A stretch of 64,000 bases of DNA, taken from positions 60,338-124,337 of the forward strand of contig JALWTA010000038.1 in NCBI GenBank assembly GCA_027082955.1. Direction: 5' to 3'. The notes beneath the pieces were generated by a model. It saw nothing but the letters and a program-made list of their open reading frames with translations. It had not been told where the DNA came from and did not search any database. Of this stretch, positions 1 through 9,669 are shown piece after piece (position 1 is the stretch's first letter; each line of letters opens with the position of its first letter). The position numbers and the translations under genes are program-made. The DNA is from Sulfurovum sp. GTDB lineage: Bacteria > Campylobacterota > Campylobacteria > Campylobacterales > Sulfurovaceae.

Positions 1-93
1 TATTATATTCCTAAAATTGGGGATGGTGTACTTCGTCGGGAAGTATTCGGGCGGAATTGTATCGAAATGGATATTAAAAATATATTAATTTAA
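1..93 (+). CDS. 3' end of an unidentified gene (partial)
   Basis: The first 93 bases read as 30 open codons ending in TAA on the plus strand, with residues IPKIGDGVLRREVFGRN before a short hydrophobic end. No family is recognised. It converges with the ferredoxin gene on the other strand. It may be the tail of a gene that starts outside the window, or a chance reading frame; the length is too short to decide. Confidence 0.35.
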   Translation, partial: YYIPKIGDGVLRREVFGRNCIEMDIKNILI

Positions 94-118
94 GGAATTT
101 CAAGAAAGAAGAAAGAAG

Positions 119-142
119 GGGTGACCAAAGATCCGGTCACCC
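119..142 (-). terminator. Rho-independent terminator of the ferredoxin gene
   Basis: A perfect 8-bp stem, GGGTGACC/GGTCACCC with an 8-base loop, lies just after the ferredoxin stop. On the minus strand it is followed by a pyrimidine run (CTTCTTTCTTC), as expected for an intrinsic terminator. It may also serve the converging gene from the other side. Confidence 0.75.
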
Positions 143-151
143 AAATGAAGA

Positions 152-427
152 TTAGTCTTCAATGACCGGCTCGCCTTTAGCACCTCTGTTTTCAGAACAA
201 GGCTGTCCCTCAACACAGTCGCTCCACTGAATACATCCTTCTGTAGGACATGCTTCAGCACATGCCGGTACTTCAAAATAATCTACACACTCAACACATT
301 TGTCTGCATATACGTAGTAGATCTCCTCACCAGTTGGGTTATCGTCCTCATCAACGATCGCTTCAACTGGACACTCATCAATACAAGCTGCACAGTTAAT
401 GCAGATATCTGTAATCATTACTGCCAT
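152..427 (-). CDS. 2[4Fe-4S] ferredoxin, Alvin type
   Basis: Small cytoplasmic electron carrier of 91 residues. The N-terminal half has CINCAACIDECP, a CxxCxxCxxxCP cluster motif. The second half has CVEC, eight residues, then CAEACP, the stretched second motif of Chromatium/Epsilon-type ferredoxins. The C-terminal extension has three more cysteines. In Campylobacterota such ferredoxins serve pyruvate and 2-oxoglutarate oxidoreductases; that partner is inferred. It is a single-gene unit with its own terminator. Confidence 0.9.
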   Translation of the reverse strand: MAVMITDICINCAACIDECPVEAIVDEDDNPTGEEIYYVYADKCVECVDYFEVPACAEACPTEGCIQWSDCVEGQPCSENRGAKGEPVIED

Positions 428-489
428 TTGTTTTCTCCTTTATGTAAGATGGTCAAACTATAACAAAACTTATTTAAATTATTCTTTAA

Positions 490-1647
490 TTAGATACTTA
501 AATAGTCTCTAATCGCTTTTGTTTTGTCTGTTTTTTCCCATGTAAAATCTTCATCCTCGCGACCAAAATGACCATAAGCTGCTGTCTTTCGGTAAATAGG
601 ACGCAGCAGATTCAGACTCTCCATGATCCCTTTTGGTGTCAGGTCAAACAGCTCCTTGACACATGCCACAATCTTCTCTTCTACCACATGAGCAGTACCG
701 TGTGTATCTACATGAATAGAGACCGGTGCAGCCACACCAATAGCGTAGGCTATTTGGATAGTCGCCTTTTCACAGGCACCTGCAGCGACAAGGTTCTTGG
801 CAACATAGCGTGCCGCATAGGCAGCCGAGCGGTCGACCTTGGTCGGATCTTTGCCAGAGAATGCCCCGCCGCCGTGTGGGCAGGACCCCCCATAGGTATC
901 GACAATGATCTTTCGTCCTGTCAGGCCTGCATCACCCTGTGGACCACCAATCACAAAGCGCCCTGTCGGGTTGATGTGATAGGTGATCTCATCATGCAGC
1001 ATACCGTAAGCTTCCAGTACAGGATTGATCACCTCTTCTCTGACTGCTTTTTGCACCTGTGTCAGAGAAACATTATCATGGTGCTGGGTAGAGACAACTA
1101 CCGTATCGACAGAAACCGGCTTTCCGTCAACATATTTGACCGAAACCTGCACCTTACCATCTGGTCTTAGAAACGGTACCGTACCGTTTTTACGTACCTC
1201 TGCCAGCTTTGAGGTCAGACGGTGTGCCAGTGTAATAGGCAGCGGCATCAGTTCCGGTGTCTCTTTGCACGCATAACCGAACATCAATCCCTGATCTCCC
1301 GCACCGATCTCTCCGCTTGCCTGATCAACCCCCTGATTGATATCGGGTGACTGCTCGCCAATTCCATTGAGTACACCGGCACTGCGGTAATCAAAACCGT
1401 AAGAGGCATCGGTATATCCAATCTCTCTAACCACTTCGCGCGCAATTTCCTGCATCGGTGCATACGCTGTTGTTTTCAATTCTCCTGCAATCACACAAAA
1501 ACCGTTACTCAGCAACGTCTCACATGCCACTCTGGCATTGGGATCTTCCTTGATGATGTAGTCCAGAATCGCATCAGATATCTGGTCTGCCATCTTGTCA
1601 GGATGTCCTTCGGTTACTGATTCACTGGTAAAAATGTATTCGTTCAT
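490..1647 (-). CDS. metK: S-adenosylmethionine synthetase
   Basis: Makes S-adenosylmethionine from methionine and ATP in the cytoplasm. The 385-residue protein begins [18 protein letters not shown], the family signature with the ATP-binding His. It also contains GAGDQG and [16 protein letters not shown], the signature 1 and 2 blocks. The track start adds 14 residues; the ATG at 1647 is preferred because AAGGAG lies 8 bases upstream and the protein then starts as the family does. About 195 bp separate it from dxs upstream. Confidence 0.96.
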   Translation of the reverse strand: MNEYIFTSESVTEGHPDKMADQISDAILDYIIKEDPNARVACETLLSNGFCVIAGELKTTAYAPMQEIAREVVREIGYTDASYGFDYRSAGVLNGIGEQSPDINQGVDQASGEIGAGDQGLMFGYACKETPELMPLPITLAHRLTSKLAEVRKNGTVPFLRPDGKVQVSVKYVDGKPVSVDTVVVSTQHHDNVSLTQVQKAVREEVINPVLEAYGMLHDEITYHINPTGRFVIGGPQGDAGLTGRKIIVDTYGGSCPHGGGAFSGKDPTKVDRSAAYAARYVAKNLVAAGACEKATIQIAYAIGVAAPVSIHVDTHGTAHVVEEKIVACVKELFDLTPKGIMESLNLLRPIYRKTAAYGHFGREDEDFTWEKTDKTKAIRDYLSI

Positions 1648-1842
1648 CCATACTCCTTCTTCTTGAAGATCGGCAAAGCCAATCTTCAATTCATCTCACT
1701 AAAGCTTCGCCTGCAGCTTAGAACACTTCAATAAGAGATGTTTAATATTCGTCCACTGTCACTGAACTTAAATAAATCACCGACAGGAGATTTATTCAAA
1801 CCCAGTATCGGTGCGTGACTACGCACCCTACTGCTTTCCTTT
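1648..1842. other. Intergenic region with two hairpins
   Basis: Between dxs and metK, this stretch has a 7-bp hairpin GGTGCGT/ACGCACC (1810-1827) and a longer AATAAATC/GATTTATT stem. Neither is followed by a clear T-run. They could be RNA processing or attenuation structures ahead of metK; nothing typical of a SAM riboswitch was recognised. Confidence 0.4.
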
Positions 1843-1866
1843 TTAATTTTTAATTTTTAATTTTTC
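1840..1866. repeat. 7-bp tandem array (TTTTTAA)n
   Basis: About three and a half copies of TTTTTAA cross the dxs stop codon, so the array supplies the last residues of Dxs. It is one of many heptamer arrays in this window, each of different sequence but the same unit length. Confidence 0.7.
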
Positions 1867-3678
1867 CCTTACACGTTCTGCGAGTTGTTCCGGTAACAGT
1901 CCCATGCTCTCTTCCACCAGCCTGGTATTGCCGTGTGTGATAAATGCATCATCATACTCAAAAGAGGTTAACGATACCGTATGAATACCCGTTTGGGACA
2001 AATACTCAAGTATCGCGGAACCTACCCCGCCTTTTTTGGCAGAATCGGAGAAAACGAACCACTTTGTATATTTTGATGCCAAAGAAGAGAGCATCGCTTC
2101 ATCCAGCGGTTTGACAAAACGCAGATCGAGCACCGCCGCATCTATCCCGGATTCTGAGAGCAAAGATGCTGTCTGAAGTGCTCTGCCTACACCATTCCCG
2201 TACCCGATAAGCAACAGTTCACTGCTGCCCTCTTGGATGAAATGTGCTTTGCCCAATGTATACTCTGGGACATCACAATCTTCTGCCATAAATGCACCGC
2301 GCGGATATCGGAATGCACAGGGACGACCGTAGTCTCTCGCAAATGCCATCACCTTTTTCATACTCGTCTCATTGTAAGGTGCCAGCAGTGTCATATTGGG
2401 AATTGCACGCAGATAAGAGACATCAAACGCTCCCTGATGGGTCTCGCCATCCTCTCCTACAATACCTGCACGGTCAATGGCAAAGGCAACCCCAAGATCC
2501 ATCAGGCAGATATCATGGATCACTTGGTCGTAGCCCCGTTGCAAGAAAGTTGAATAGATGGCACAGAAAGGTTTGAATCCCTCTTTGGCAAGCGGTCCCA
2601 TGGAGGTCACCGCATGCTGCTCGGCAATCGCTACATCCCAGAAGCGTTCAGGATATTTTTCCATCGCCGCATTCAGCCCTGTTCCGCTTGGCATAGCAGC
2701 CGTTACACCAACGATCTTATCATCTTCATCCGCCATTGCGACCAGTGTTTCAGAAAATATCTTCGTTGCTGCTTTGGCACTGCTCTTCTTGTAAGATTCG
2801 CCTGTTTTAGGATCAAATGCACCTACTCCATGCCAATGCTCTTTGGTGCCTTCGGCAATCTCATACCCTTTGCCTTTGGTCGTCTGTGCATGAATGATGA
2901 CCGGTTTGCCAAGCCCTTTGGCTACCTCCATTGTTTCTATCAGCGCGGCAATATCATGCCCGTCTACAGGACCGATATACTCGATACCCATCTCTTCAAA
3001 AAGCACCCCGGGAGTGATCAGCTTAAACGACTCTTCAAACCGTTTTGCCATATAGCTGGTGCCTTCGGGCATCATATCTACAATCTTCTCGACCTTCGTC
3101 TTAAACTTCTGATAAAGCGGGCTTGCCATGGTCTGAGAAAGGAGTTTCGAGATAGCACCTATTGGTTTGGCAATACTCATCTCATTGTCATTGAGGATGA
3201 TCACGACCGGATATTTACGGTCACCCAGTTCATTGAGTGCTTCATAAACCATCCCTGCACTCATACTCCCATCACCGATAAAGGCAACCGGAATACGCTT
3301 TTCCCCCTTGAGTGCAATCGCTTTGGCAGCCCCTACAGCCAGTGAAATGGAGGTAGAGCTATGTCCCGCTACATAATAGTCGTAGGGTGACTCTTTTGGT
3401 TTGGTATAGCCGCAAATACCGCCAAACTGACGCAATGAGTCAAAACGATCCCAACGGTCTGTCAACAGCTTATGGGCATATGCCTGATGTGACACATCGA
3501 AGATAAACGGATCTTTGGTCACATCAAAGACTTTGTGCATAGCTACAATCAGATCGGTTGCGCCCAGTGTCGAACTCAAATGTCCGCCATTCTTGCTCAC
3601 TGTTGCAAGAATACGATCCCGTATCTGCTGTGCAAGTGTTTCCAGTGTTTCAACCGATGCATCACGAATATCCATCAT
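1843..3678 (-). CDS. dxs: 1-deoxy-D-xylulose-5-phosphate synthase
   Basis: Thiamine-diphosphate enzyme that condenses pyruvate and glyceraldehyde-3-phosphate, the first step of the MEP isoprenoid pathway. Visible motifs are FDVSHQAYAHK, the ThDP/Mg motif GDGSMSAGMVYEALN and the catalytic-domain EQHAV. Length is 611 residues, normal for the family. Start chosen at the ATG at 3678 after GAGAGG; the track start would run into the preceding gene. Its last codons (KLKIKN) lie inside a (TTTTTAA) 7-bp tandem array. It forms an operon with the 69-residue gene, hisC and pheA upstream. Confidence 0.95.
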   Translation of the reverse strand: MMDIRDASVETLETLAQQIRDRILATVSKNGGHLSSTLGATDLIVAMHKVFDVTKDPFIFDVSHQAYAHKLLTDRWDRFDSLRQFGGICGYTKPKESPYDYYVAGHSSTSISLAVGAAKAIALKGEKRIPVAFIGDGSMSAGMVYEALNELGDRKYPVVIILNDNEMSIAKPIGAISKLLSQTMASPLYQKFKTKVEKIVDMMPEGTSYMAKRFEESFKLITPGVLFEEMGIEYIGPVDGHDIAALIETMEVAKGLGKPVIIHAQTTKGKGYEIAEGTKEHWHGVGAFDPKTGESYKKSSAKAATKIFSETLVAMADEDDKIVGVTAAMPSGTGLNAAMEKYPERFWDVAIAEQHAVTSMGPLAKEGFKPFCAIYSTFLQRGYDQVIHDICLMDLGVAFAIDRAGIVGEDGETHQGAFDVSYLRAIPNMTLLAPYNETSMKKVMAFARDYGRPCAFRYPRGAFMAEDCDVPEYTLGKAHFIQEGSSELLLIGYGNGVGRALQTASLLSESGIDAAVLDLRFVKPLDEAMLSSLASKYTKWFVFSDSAKKGGVGSAILEYLSQTGIHTVSLTSFEYDDAFITHGNTRLVEESMGLLPEQLAERVREKLKIKN

Positions 3679-3685
3679 TGCCTCT

Positions 3686-3895
3686 CTACCGTGTAATATA
3701 CGCATTCACTATACGCTTGGCAAAAGCGAGCTTTTCATCATCAACAGAAAGCCCCATCTCTTTTGCCATATGTTTGATCTCTTTTTTGGTAATCTTCTCT
3801 ATCGTAACAGATTTGGCTTCATCCTTCATGAAATCCTCTATGCGAAAAGAGACTATCTCTATCTCGGAGCCCTCTGCTACAACTGCCTCTTTCAT
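3686..3895 (-). CDS. Small conserved-looking hypothetical protein
   Basis: A 69-residue, charged, probably helical protein of unknown function. It overlaps the hisC end by four bases (ATGA) and stops 8 bp before dxs, so it is translationally coupled inside the pheA-hisC-dxs operon. This placement supports it being a real gene. The second half ([18 protein letters not shown]) looks like a short SAP- or HeH-like helix-extended-loop, but that is only a resemblance. Confidence 0.7.
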   Translation of the reverse strand: MKEAVVAEGSEIEIVSFRIEDFMKDEAKSVTIEKITKKEIKHMAKEMGLSVDDEKLAFAKRIVNAYITR

Positions 3896-4986
3896 CCAAT
3901 CACCTCTGAGAAGTGCTTAAAGAAGATATCGTTTTGCCGTGCCGTTCCTACTGTGATTCGTACAGCATTCATGCCATAAGATGCCAAATTTCGGATAATG
4001 ACACCGCGTTTTAGCAGTGCATCAGAAATAGCAGTCGAATCCATATCTTCAGGGAAGAGGTAGGTAATAAAGTTGGTATAGCTGTCAATATAGTCAAACC
4101 CGTTCTCTTTAGCAAAAGCTTCATAACGCTTAATCTGCTGCTGATGCAGTGCTACGGAATCACGTACAAAAGTTTCATCTTTTGCCGCTGTGATCGCAGC
4201 AGCAAGCGAGAGTGTCGTAATGTTAAACGGCGGTCGCATCTTGTAAAGCTGACTGATGATCTGCGGCTGGGCTATCCCGTACCCCACACGCATACCGCCA
4301 AGTCCGTACGCCTTGGAGAAGGTACCAAGATAGATCACATGCTCATACCCGATCAAATCTGCTGGGGTAATTGCCATCGCAGCATCTTTAGCAGCGGCAT
4401 ACTCCATATAGGCACCATCCACTACCACCAGCGTATCCCGATCAACCGCTTCAATGATACGCAGCACCTCCTCTTTGGGCGTAGCATCTCCGGTAGGGTT
4501 GTTTGGTGTGCAGATATAGACGATCTTTGGATGGTACATTTTGTACGCCTCCATAAACTCGTCGTATTTGTGTGCGTAGCTTGCCGTACGGTAGATCTTC
4601 GCTCCCATCTGCTTGGCGTAGATCTCATACATCGCAAAGGTAACAGCGCTCATCAAGACCGATTCGGTCTCATTGAGCAGTGCTCTGGAGATAAACTCCA
4701 GCACCTGATCACTCCCCGCACCGATAATGATGTTTCCCTCATCCACATCAAACTTCTGTGCAAGTGCCTCTTTGAGTTCAAACATGCTGTCATCAGGGTA
4801 AAGATGTGCTTTTTCGGCATGGTTGCGGATTGTCTCTGCTACTGCAGGAGAAGTACCGATGGGGTTTTCGTTAGAAGCGAGTTTGACCACATCTTCAGGC
4901 TTCACTCCAAACTCCCGTACTACCAATTCAATGGGCTTACCCGCTTCATAGGTTTTAATACCATCTAATACTTTGTTAAATCTCAT
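3892..4986 (-). CDS. hisC: Histidinol-phosphate aminotransferase family protein
   Basis: PLP-dependent fold-type I aminotransferase of 364 residues. It has SNENPIG near the N-terminus, NNPTGDATP, and [16 protein letters not shown] with the PLP lysine. The family converts imidazole-acetol phosphate to histidinol phosphate. Its place directly after pheA (chorismate mutase/prephenate dehydratase) suggests it also, or mainly, transaminates phenylpyruvate. The ATG at 4986 was chosen over the longer track start because it fits the family N-terminus (MRFNKVL). Confidence 0.9.
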   Translation of the reverse strand: MRFNKVLDGIKTYEAGKPIELVVREFGVKPEDVVKLASNENPIGTSPAVAETIRNHAEKAHLYPDDSMFELKEALAQKFDVDEGNIIIGAGSDQVLEFISRALLNETESVLMSAVTFAMYEIYAKQMGAKIYRTASYAHKYDEFMEAYKMYHPKIVYICTPNNPTGDATPKEEVLRIIEAVDRDTLVVVDGAYMEYAAAKDAAMAITPADLIGYEHVIYLGTFSKAYGLGGMRVGYGIAQPQIISQLYKMRPPFNITTLSLAAAITAAKDETFVRDSVALHQQQIKRYEAFAKENGFDYIDSYTNFITYLFPEDMDSTAISDALLKRGVIIRNLASYGMNAVRITVGTARQNDIFFKHFSEVIG

Positions 4987-4995
4987 CCAAATCCC

Positions 4996-5029
4996 CAATT
5001 TTAACTTTTAATTTCTAATTTTTAATTCT
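4996..5029. repeat. Degenerate 7-bp tandem array (TTTTAAT-like)
   Basis: The short pheA-hisC gap is almost entirely a degenerate run of 7-bp units (TTTTAAC, TTTTAAT, TTCTAAT, TTTTAAT). It belongs to the heptamer arrays seen all along the window and lies just upstream of the hisC ribosome-binding region. Confidence 0.55.
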
Positions 5030-6087
5030 TAAATGTCGTCCGTCTCTTTCACATACGAACCAAGCACTTTGATCGACTCTTTGTGTTTGTCAATGATCAC
5101 ACTGATCTTCGGATCATCCTTGTGTCCGTTAAATTCAATGAAGAAGATAGAGACCCCTTCTACAATGTGTGATTTGATCTTTGTCAGGTTGATGTTAGCC
5201 GCTTCAAAATCGTTCAAAAACTCTACCAGAGATCCCGGTTTGTTCGGCAGTCTGACAAGCAGAGAAGTTTTATCGTTGCCGCTTGGTGCATTCTCGAAAT
5301 CACTGATAACAAAGAACCGGGTTCTGTTGTTTTGGTTATCTTCTATATTTTCAAAGAGCACCGGAAGATTGTAGATTTTCGCGGCAACCGCCGAACAGAT
5401 AGCTGCGCTCTCCGGGTCTTCTGCCGCCATCTTGGCTGCCTTTGCCGTAGACTCGACCGGAATCTGCTCCACCTCATCAAACCCAAAATCATTCAAAAAG
5501 TTCTGACACTGTCCAAAAGCGATATCTTTGGAGTAGATACGCTTGATATCCCCTATCTTATCGGCACGTGTCGCCAGTACATGGTGTATCTCCACCACCA
5601 CTTCGGCAATGATCTTCAGATCATAGTCGTTCAGACAGCTGATCGTATCGCTGACAATTCCGTTGGAACTGTTTTCAATGGGAACAACACCAAACTTCGC
5701 TTTTTTGCTGCTTACTTCCCTAAAAACACCCTTGATCGTTGCCACAGGATAGTAGGTGCTCATCGCACCGAACTTGCTCTCTGCCGCCTGATGGGTAAAG
5801 CTCGCTTCAGGTCCAAGGTAGGCAACTGCTTCAGGACGCTCAAGATTTCGCGCAACGGCAAAGAGTTCCAAAAAGAGCGCATCAATCGCCTCATCGGTCA
5901 ACTTGCCATCATTTTGTGCTTTGAGGCGCTGCAAGATCGCCTGTTCGCGTTCCGGGCGGTAAATGGGGGCACCCGTGGTATTTTTCAGCTCTCCTACCTG
6001 ATGCACAAGCTCCATACGCTCATTATAGAGCTTGAGCAGGGTATCATCGATATGATCGATCTTCTCTCTGAGGGCATCCAGTGTCAT
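5029..6087 (-). CDS. pheA: Bifunctional chorismate mutase/prephenate dehydratase
   Basis: Makes phenylpyruvate from chorismate in phenylalanine synthesis. The 352 residues hold an AroQ-type chorismate mutase (about 1-85), a prephenate dehydratase domain with YLGPEASFTHQAA and the catalytic NNRTRF motif, and a C-terminal ACT domain with PGSLVEFLNDF and KIKSHI that senses phenylalanine. It heads the operon pheA-hisC-(69 aa)-dxs and lies 18 bp after lysA, so lysA may be in the same transcript. Confidence 0.95.
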   Translation of the reverse strand: MTLDALREKIDHIDDTLLKLYNERMELVHQVGELKNTTGAPIYRPEREQAILQRLKAQNDGKLTDEAIDALFLELFAVARNLERPEAVAYLGPEASFTHQAAESKFGAMSTYYPVATIKGVFREVSSKKAKFGVVPIENSSNGIVSDTISCLNDYDLKIIAEVVVEIHHVLATRADKIGDIKRIYSKDIAFGQCQNFLNDFGFDEVEQIPVESTAKAAKMAAEDPESAAICSAVAAKIYNLPVLFENIEDNQNNRTRFFVISDFENAPSGNDKTSLLVRLPNKPGSLVEFLNDFEAANINLTKIKSHIVEGVSIFFIEFNGHKDDPKISVIIDKHKESIKVLGSYVKETDDI

Positions 6088-6105
6088 TACCGCCTCCTTT
6101 CTTTT

Positions 6106-7314
6106 TTATTGCAGGAACTCTTTTTCAAGACGTACCTGGTCTTCATAGGTCTCACGCCGTCTTATCAGTCTGTCTGTACCGCCTTGAAGTGCGACTTCAG
6201 CCGGTTTTGGACGGGTGTTGTAGTTGCTTGCCATGGTAAAACCGTAAGCTCCGGCAGAGTGCACCACAACAATGTCACCGTGTGATAGCGGCGGCAGAGC
6301 AACATTCTTCCCAAAGAAGTCACCGCTCTCACATACTGGTCCGACAACATCCGCCTCACTCTTTTCCCCTTCAACACCCGGTGCTTCTATTTTATGGTAA
6401 GCGTTGTAGAGGCTTGGACGGATCAGGTCATTCATTGCCCCGTCCACGATCACAAAACGTTTTCCACTATTGACCTTTTCATAAAGTACTTTCGTAAAAA
6501 ATGCTCCGGCATTGGCAACCATATAACGCCCCGGTTCACACATCAGTGTCACATCAAGCCCTTTGGTCGCCTCGGCAATGGCATCAACATACGCCTGCTC
6601 CGCTATGGGTGTCTCATCATCATAGACCACACCTATCCCGCCGCCGACATCAAAAAATTTGATATCGATCTTGATCGCTTTGAGTGACCGTACCAGATCG
6701 GCAACGATCATGGCTGACTCTCTGATGGGGTCAAGATTGGTCAGCTGAGAACCGATGTGAAAGTGGATGCCTACCGGGTTGAGATACTCCGACTTGTTTG
6801 CATAGATATACATCCGTTTTGCCATATCGAGTTCGACACCAAATTTGTTCTCGTGCAGTCCTGTCGAGATGTACGGATGGGTCTGTGGGTCGATGTTGGG
6901 GTTGACACGAATAGAGATGCGCGCCTCTTTGCCAAGCTTTTTGGCAACCAGTTCGACACGTTTCATCTCCGCTTCGCTCTCAAGGTTAAGCATCAAAATA
7001 TCTCTTTTGAGTGCCTCTTCTATCTCGTCATCGCGTTTCCCGACACCGGAGAAGATGATCTTATACTTGTCCACACCGGCATCGAGCGCACGGTACACCT
7101 CTCCAATGCTCACACAGTCTGCCCCCGCACCCAGCTTTGCAAGGTGCTGAATGACCGAAAGGTTTGAGTTTGCTTTAACCGCATAGTTGATGAGTGATTT
7201 TTTACCGGCAAACGCCTCTTTGAGTGTCATATAGCGATTTTCTATATAGTCAAAATCATACATATACAGCGGTGAGCCGTATTTTTCCACCAGTGCTTTA
7301 TAATCTATTGACAT
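6106..7314 (-). CDS. lysA: Diaminopimelate decarboxylase
   Basis: PLP enzyme that decarboxylates meso-diaminopimelate to lysine. The 402-residue protein shows the PLP lysine motif NYAVKAN, HIGSQ, GGGIGV in the phosphate site, CEPGRY and the active-site CESGDFF from the partner subunit. Its length is normal. It is first of a minus-strand run with pheA and hisC, an amino-acid synthesis operon. Confidence 0.96.
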   Translation of the reverse strand: MSIDYKALVEKYGSPLYMYDFDYIENRYMTLKEAFAGKKSLINYAVKANSNLSVIQHLAKLGAGADCVSIGEVYRALDAGVDKYKIIFSGVGKRDDEIEEALKRDILMLNLESEAEMKRVELVAKKLGKEARISIRVNPNIDPQTHPYISTGLHENKFGVELDMAKRMYIYANKSEYLNPVGIHFHIGSQLTNLDPIRESAMIVADLVRSLKAIKIDIKFFDVGGGIGVVYDDETPIAEQAYVDAIAEATKGLDVTLMCEPGRYMVANAGAFFTKVLYEKVNSGKRFVIVDGAMNDLIRPSLYNAYHKIEAPGVEGEKSEADVVGPVCESGDFFGKNVALPPLSHGDIVVVHSAGAYGFTMASNYNTRPKPAEVALQGGTDRLIRRRETYEDQVRLEKEFLQ

Positions 7315-7391
7315 CCTGTATCCTAAGCTAATTTGGGGTGATTTTATCTAAAAGTTAATTAAGGGCACCTCTAAAGCATCTTTCTGTGTTT

Positions 7392-8477
7392 TCAGGCAAT
7401 ACTACGTTCATCCGTAAAAAAGAGATACACTGCATAAATCCACAATAGCACTACCGGCAGTAGTGCTGTAAGCTCGGGGATAACCACACCGTTAGAACCT
7501 ACCTGATCCAAACCAAAAAGGATCCCCCATATTACAAAAGTAATTCCCAAGGAAAATGCTATCACAAGCCCCATATTCATCATACGTGCATGAAATGGGA
7601 GTTTAAAGAACAAAATGAGTAACATTGCCAGAGAGAAAAGCGGCACTACACTCTTTTCATACAGTGCTGAGCGTATCTTGTCGGAATTGAGATGCTGTTT
7701 GTGCAGTAGTTGCCAAGTATGATAGGCATCCATGATATTGAGTGACTTCCCCTCATAGAGAGACTCAATAATTTTCGGCTTATACCCTCTTAGGGTATCG
7801 ATATGCTCTTTTTGTTCACTTTTGTAGCGCACCAGATTCCCATGACTATCATATATATGGGTTTTTAAAAGTGCATTTTGGGCATCCCACTTCTCACCGT
7901 CAAACAAAGCACTAGGGGCATGGATCGTATAGAGTACCTTATGTCCCTTCACTTTGAAGATTGTCACATTCTCGATGCGTTTGTGGACAGGATCGAGCTT
8001 TTGCATATAGACAAAAGTATCATTGTATTTAAAAAAAATATCATTGACATTATAGGTACCGATCTCATTTTTAAGCAGTGCCTCCCCTTTGTCTCCTGCA
8101 TAGGCAAAAGCGGTTGTGTTCAAACCCAAAAACAGAACATATACTACAAACGCGACCAGAAAAAGTGGAGCAACAAGACGTTTTTTGCTATATCCGAAAG
8201 CATGAAAGCTGCCCATGGTATTCTGTTTTACCAAGGAGAGTTTCGTCATGATCAATGCAAAAATAATAGAGAGCGGGTAGAGCATCTCGAGTGCCTGCTG
8301 CCACATATAAAAGATATAGAGTATCTTGTAGTTCCATGCGACCTGAAGCTCTTGTGCATACTGAAAATAGTTAATGGATGCAAAAGCGAAAGAGAGACCC
8401 ATCAGAATCCATAGCAGATTCTTAAGATAGCGCAGACTCAAATAACGAAAATAGAGGGGTGGTGTAAGCATGTTCAT
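7392..8477 (-). CDS. LptF/LptG (YjgP/YjgQ) family permease
   Basis: Inner-membrane subunit of the lipopolysaccharide transport ABC system. The 361 residues show three N-terminal membrane segments, a periplasmic domain from about 110 to 260, and three C-terminal segments ending near TDERS. This is the LptF/G layout. Which of the two it is cannot be told. It overlaps pth by four bases. A single copy of the 13-bp AGGGCACCTCTAA end seen in the 15.3-kb foldback element lies just downstream. Confidence 0.88.
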   Translation of the reverse strand: MNMLTPPLYFRYLSLRYLKNLLWILMGLSFAFASINYFQYAQELQVAWNYKILYIFYMWQQALEMLYPLSIIFALIMTKLSLVKQNTMGSFHAFGYSKKRLVAPLFLVAFVVYVLFLGLNTTAFAYAGDKGEALLKNEIGTYNVNDIFFKYNDTFVYMQKLDPVHKRIENVTIFKVKGHKVLYTIHAPSALFDGEKWDAQNALLKTHIYDSHGNLVRYKSEQKEHIDTLRGYKPKIIESLYEGKSLNIMDAYHTWQLLHKQHLNSDKIRSALYEKSVVPLFSLAMLLILFFKLPFHARMMNMGLVIAFSLGITFVIWGILFGLDQVGSNGVVIPELTALLPVVLLWIYAVYLFFTDERSIA

Positions 8478-9046
8478 TGCACCAGTCCCCCAATTGATTT
8501 CAGACTGTAACGGGATTTCACTTCATTGAGATCCCAGTGCAACAGTGCATCTGCCGCTTCTGCCACATGGGAAACAAGTGCGTCAATCTGTTGCATTTCT
8601 TCAGGAACAAAAGCCTGTAAAACATAGTCTGCTACCTGTGATTTATGCTCTGGTTTACCAACACCTATACGAATACGAAGGTACTCTTTCCCAATCATAC
8701 TGTCTATAGACTTCAGTCCGTTATGACCCCCATGACCTCCCCCTCTTTTAAAACGTACTGCCCCGAACGGAAGGTCTATATCATCATGTATGACGATAAT
8801 GTTCTCCATTTCTACCTTAAAAAACTGTTTGACAGGCAATACACTTTTCCCAGATAGATTCATATAGGTAGTAGGCTTTAAAAAAAGAGTGGAAACGGTA
8901 CGGTACAGTTCACCGTGAAATGCAGATTTTGAGATATCTCTGGCTTCATGTTTCTCGATAAGTGCGTCGATAACTTTGAAGCCAATATTATGCCGTGTCT
9001 CTTCGTATTGTGATCCCGGATTTCCCAGACCTACGAAGAGTGTCAC
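8474..9046 (-). CDS. pth: Peptidyl-tRNA hydrolase
   Basis: Releases tRNA from stalled peptidyl-tRNA. The 190-residue protein starts FVGLGNPGSQYEETRHNIGF with the catalytic His and Asn11-type residues, then KPTTYMNLSG and HDDIDLPFG. It is downstream of rplY by 13 bp, the usual rplY-pth order, and overlaps the LptF/G gene. Confidence 0.96.
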   Translation of the reverse strand: MTLFVGLGNPGSQYEETRHNIGFKVIDALIEKHEARDISKSAFHGELYRTVSTLFLKPTTYMNLSGKSVLPVKQFFKVEMENIIVIHDDIDLPFGAVRFKRGGGHGGHNGLKSIDSMIGKEYLRIRIGVGKPEHKSQVADYVLQAFVPEEMQQIDALVSHVAEAADALLHWDLNEVKSRYSLKSIGGLVQ

Positions 9047-9059
9047 AACGGTACTTTCA

Positions 9060-9596
9060 TTATTTGGACTTGATTACACCGCAGATTGCAACATCAGGTC
9101 TGTCCATCAGGCGACAACCTTCCGGTACCTCAACATCTCTGACAAGAATAGAGTCATCTCTGTTGAGCGGTTCAACATCCAGATCAAATTTTGCAGGCAT
9201 ATTTTCGATCGCCCCTCTTACTTTGATTCTTCTTTTTGACATAACGAGTACACCTTTGTTTTTCAGACCAACCGGAGTACCGTGAGTCACAACAGGGACA
9301 AGATAGTCAGTTACCTGACCGGGAACAGCGATTCTAAGATCAACATGTACTACCTCACCATGTACAGGGTGCAGTTGATACTCTTGAATGACAACATTCA
9401 GTTCTTTGTCACCGACTTTCACAGGGAATGCAAGGTTCTCTTTGGCTCTTACTGCTCTTACAAACTCACCGCGTTTGAACGCCGCTTGAATGTTCTCTAC
9501 GCCTTTGGCATAAAGGTTTGCAGTTAGATAACCATCTCTTCTAAGCTTCTTTGCAGTCGTCTTTCCGATACTCTCTCTAACGATACCTTCTAACAT
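9060..9596 (-). CDS. rplY: 50S ribosomal protein L25 (Ctc form)
   Basis: 5S-rRNA-binding ribosomal protein. The 178 residues have the N-terminal L25 domain (LRRDGYLTANLYAKG) and the C-terminal TL5/Ctc beta domain found in the long form (GTPVGLKNKGVL). It leads directly into pth, so translation machinery genes are grouped. Confidence 0.94.
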   Translation of the reverse strand: MLEGIVRESIGKTTAKKLRRDGYLTANLYAKGVENIQAAFKRGEFVRAVRAKENLAFPVKVGDKELNVVIQEYQLHPVHGEVVHVDLRIAVPGQVTDYLVPVVTHGTPVGLKNKGVLVMSKRRIKVRGAIENMPAKFDLDVEPLNRDDSILVRDVEVPEGCRLMDRPDVAICGVIKSK

Positions 9597-9669
9597 TGTT
9601 TATCCTTGAATTGAAAATAGGAACGGATTATATCGAAACAATTTTAAGAAAAGTTGAAGTATAACATTT

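Noticed and set aside
568-1170. Long plus-strand ORFs opposite metK, dxs, hisC, clpA and others
   Set aside because: They are antisense shadows of well-supported genes and match no known pattern.
1690-1842. SAM riboswitch ahead of metK
   Set aside because: Two hairpins are present, but no SAM-I, SAM-II or SAM/SAH core could be recognised, and the stems lack a terminator T-run.
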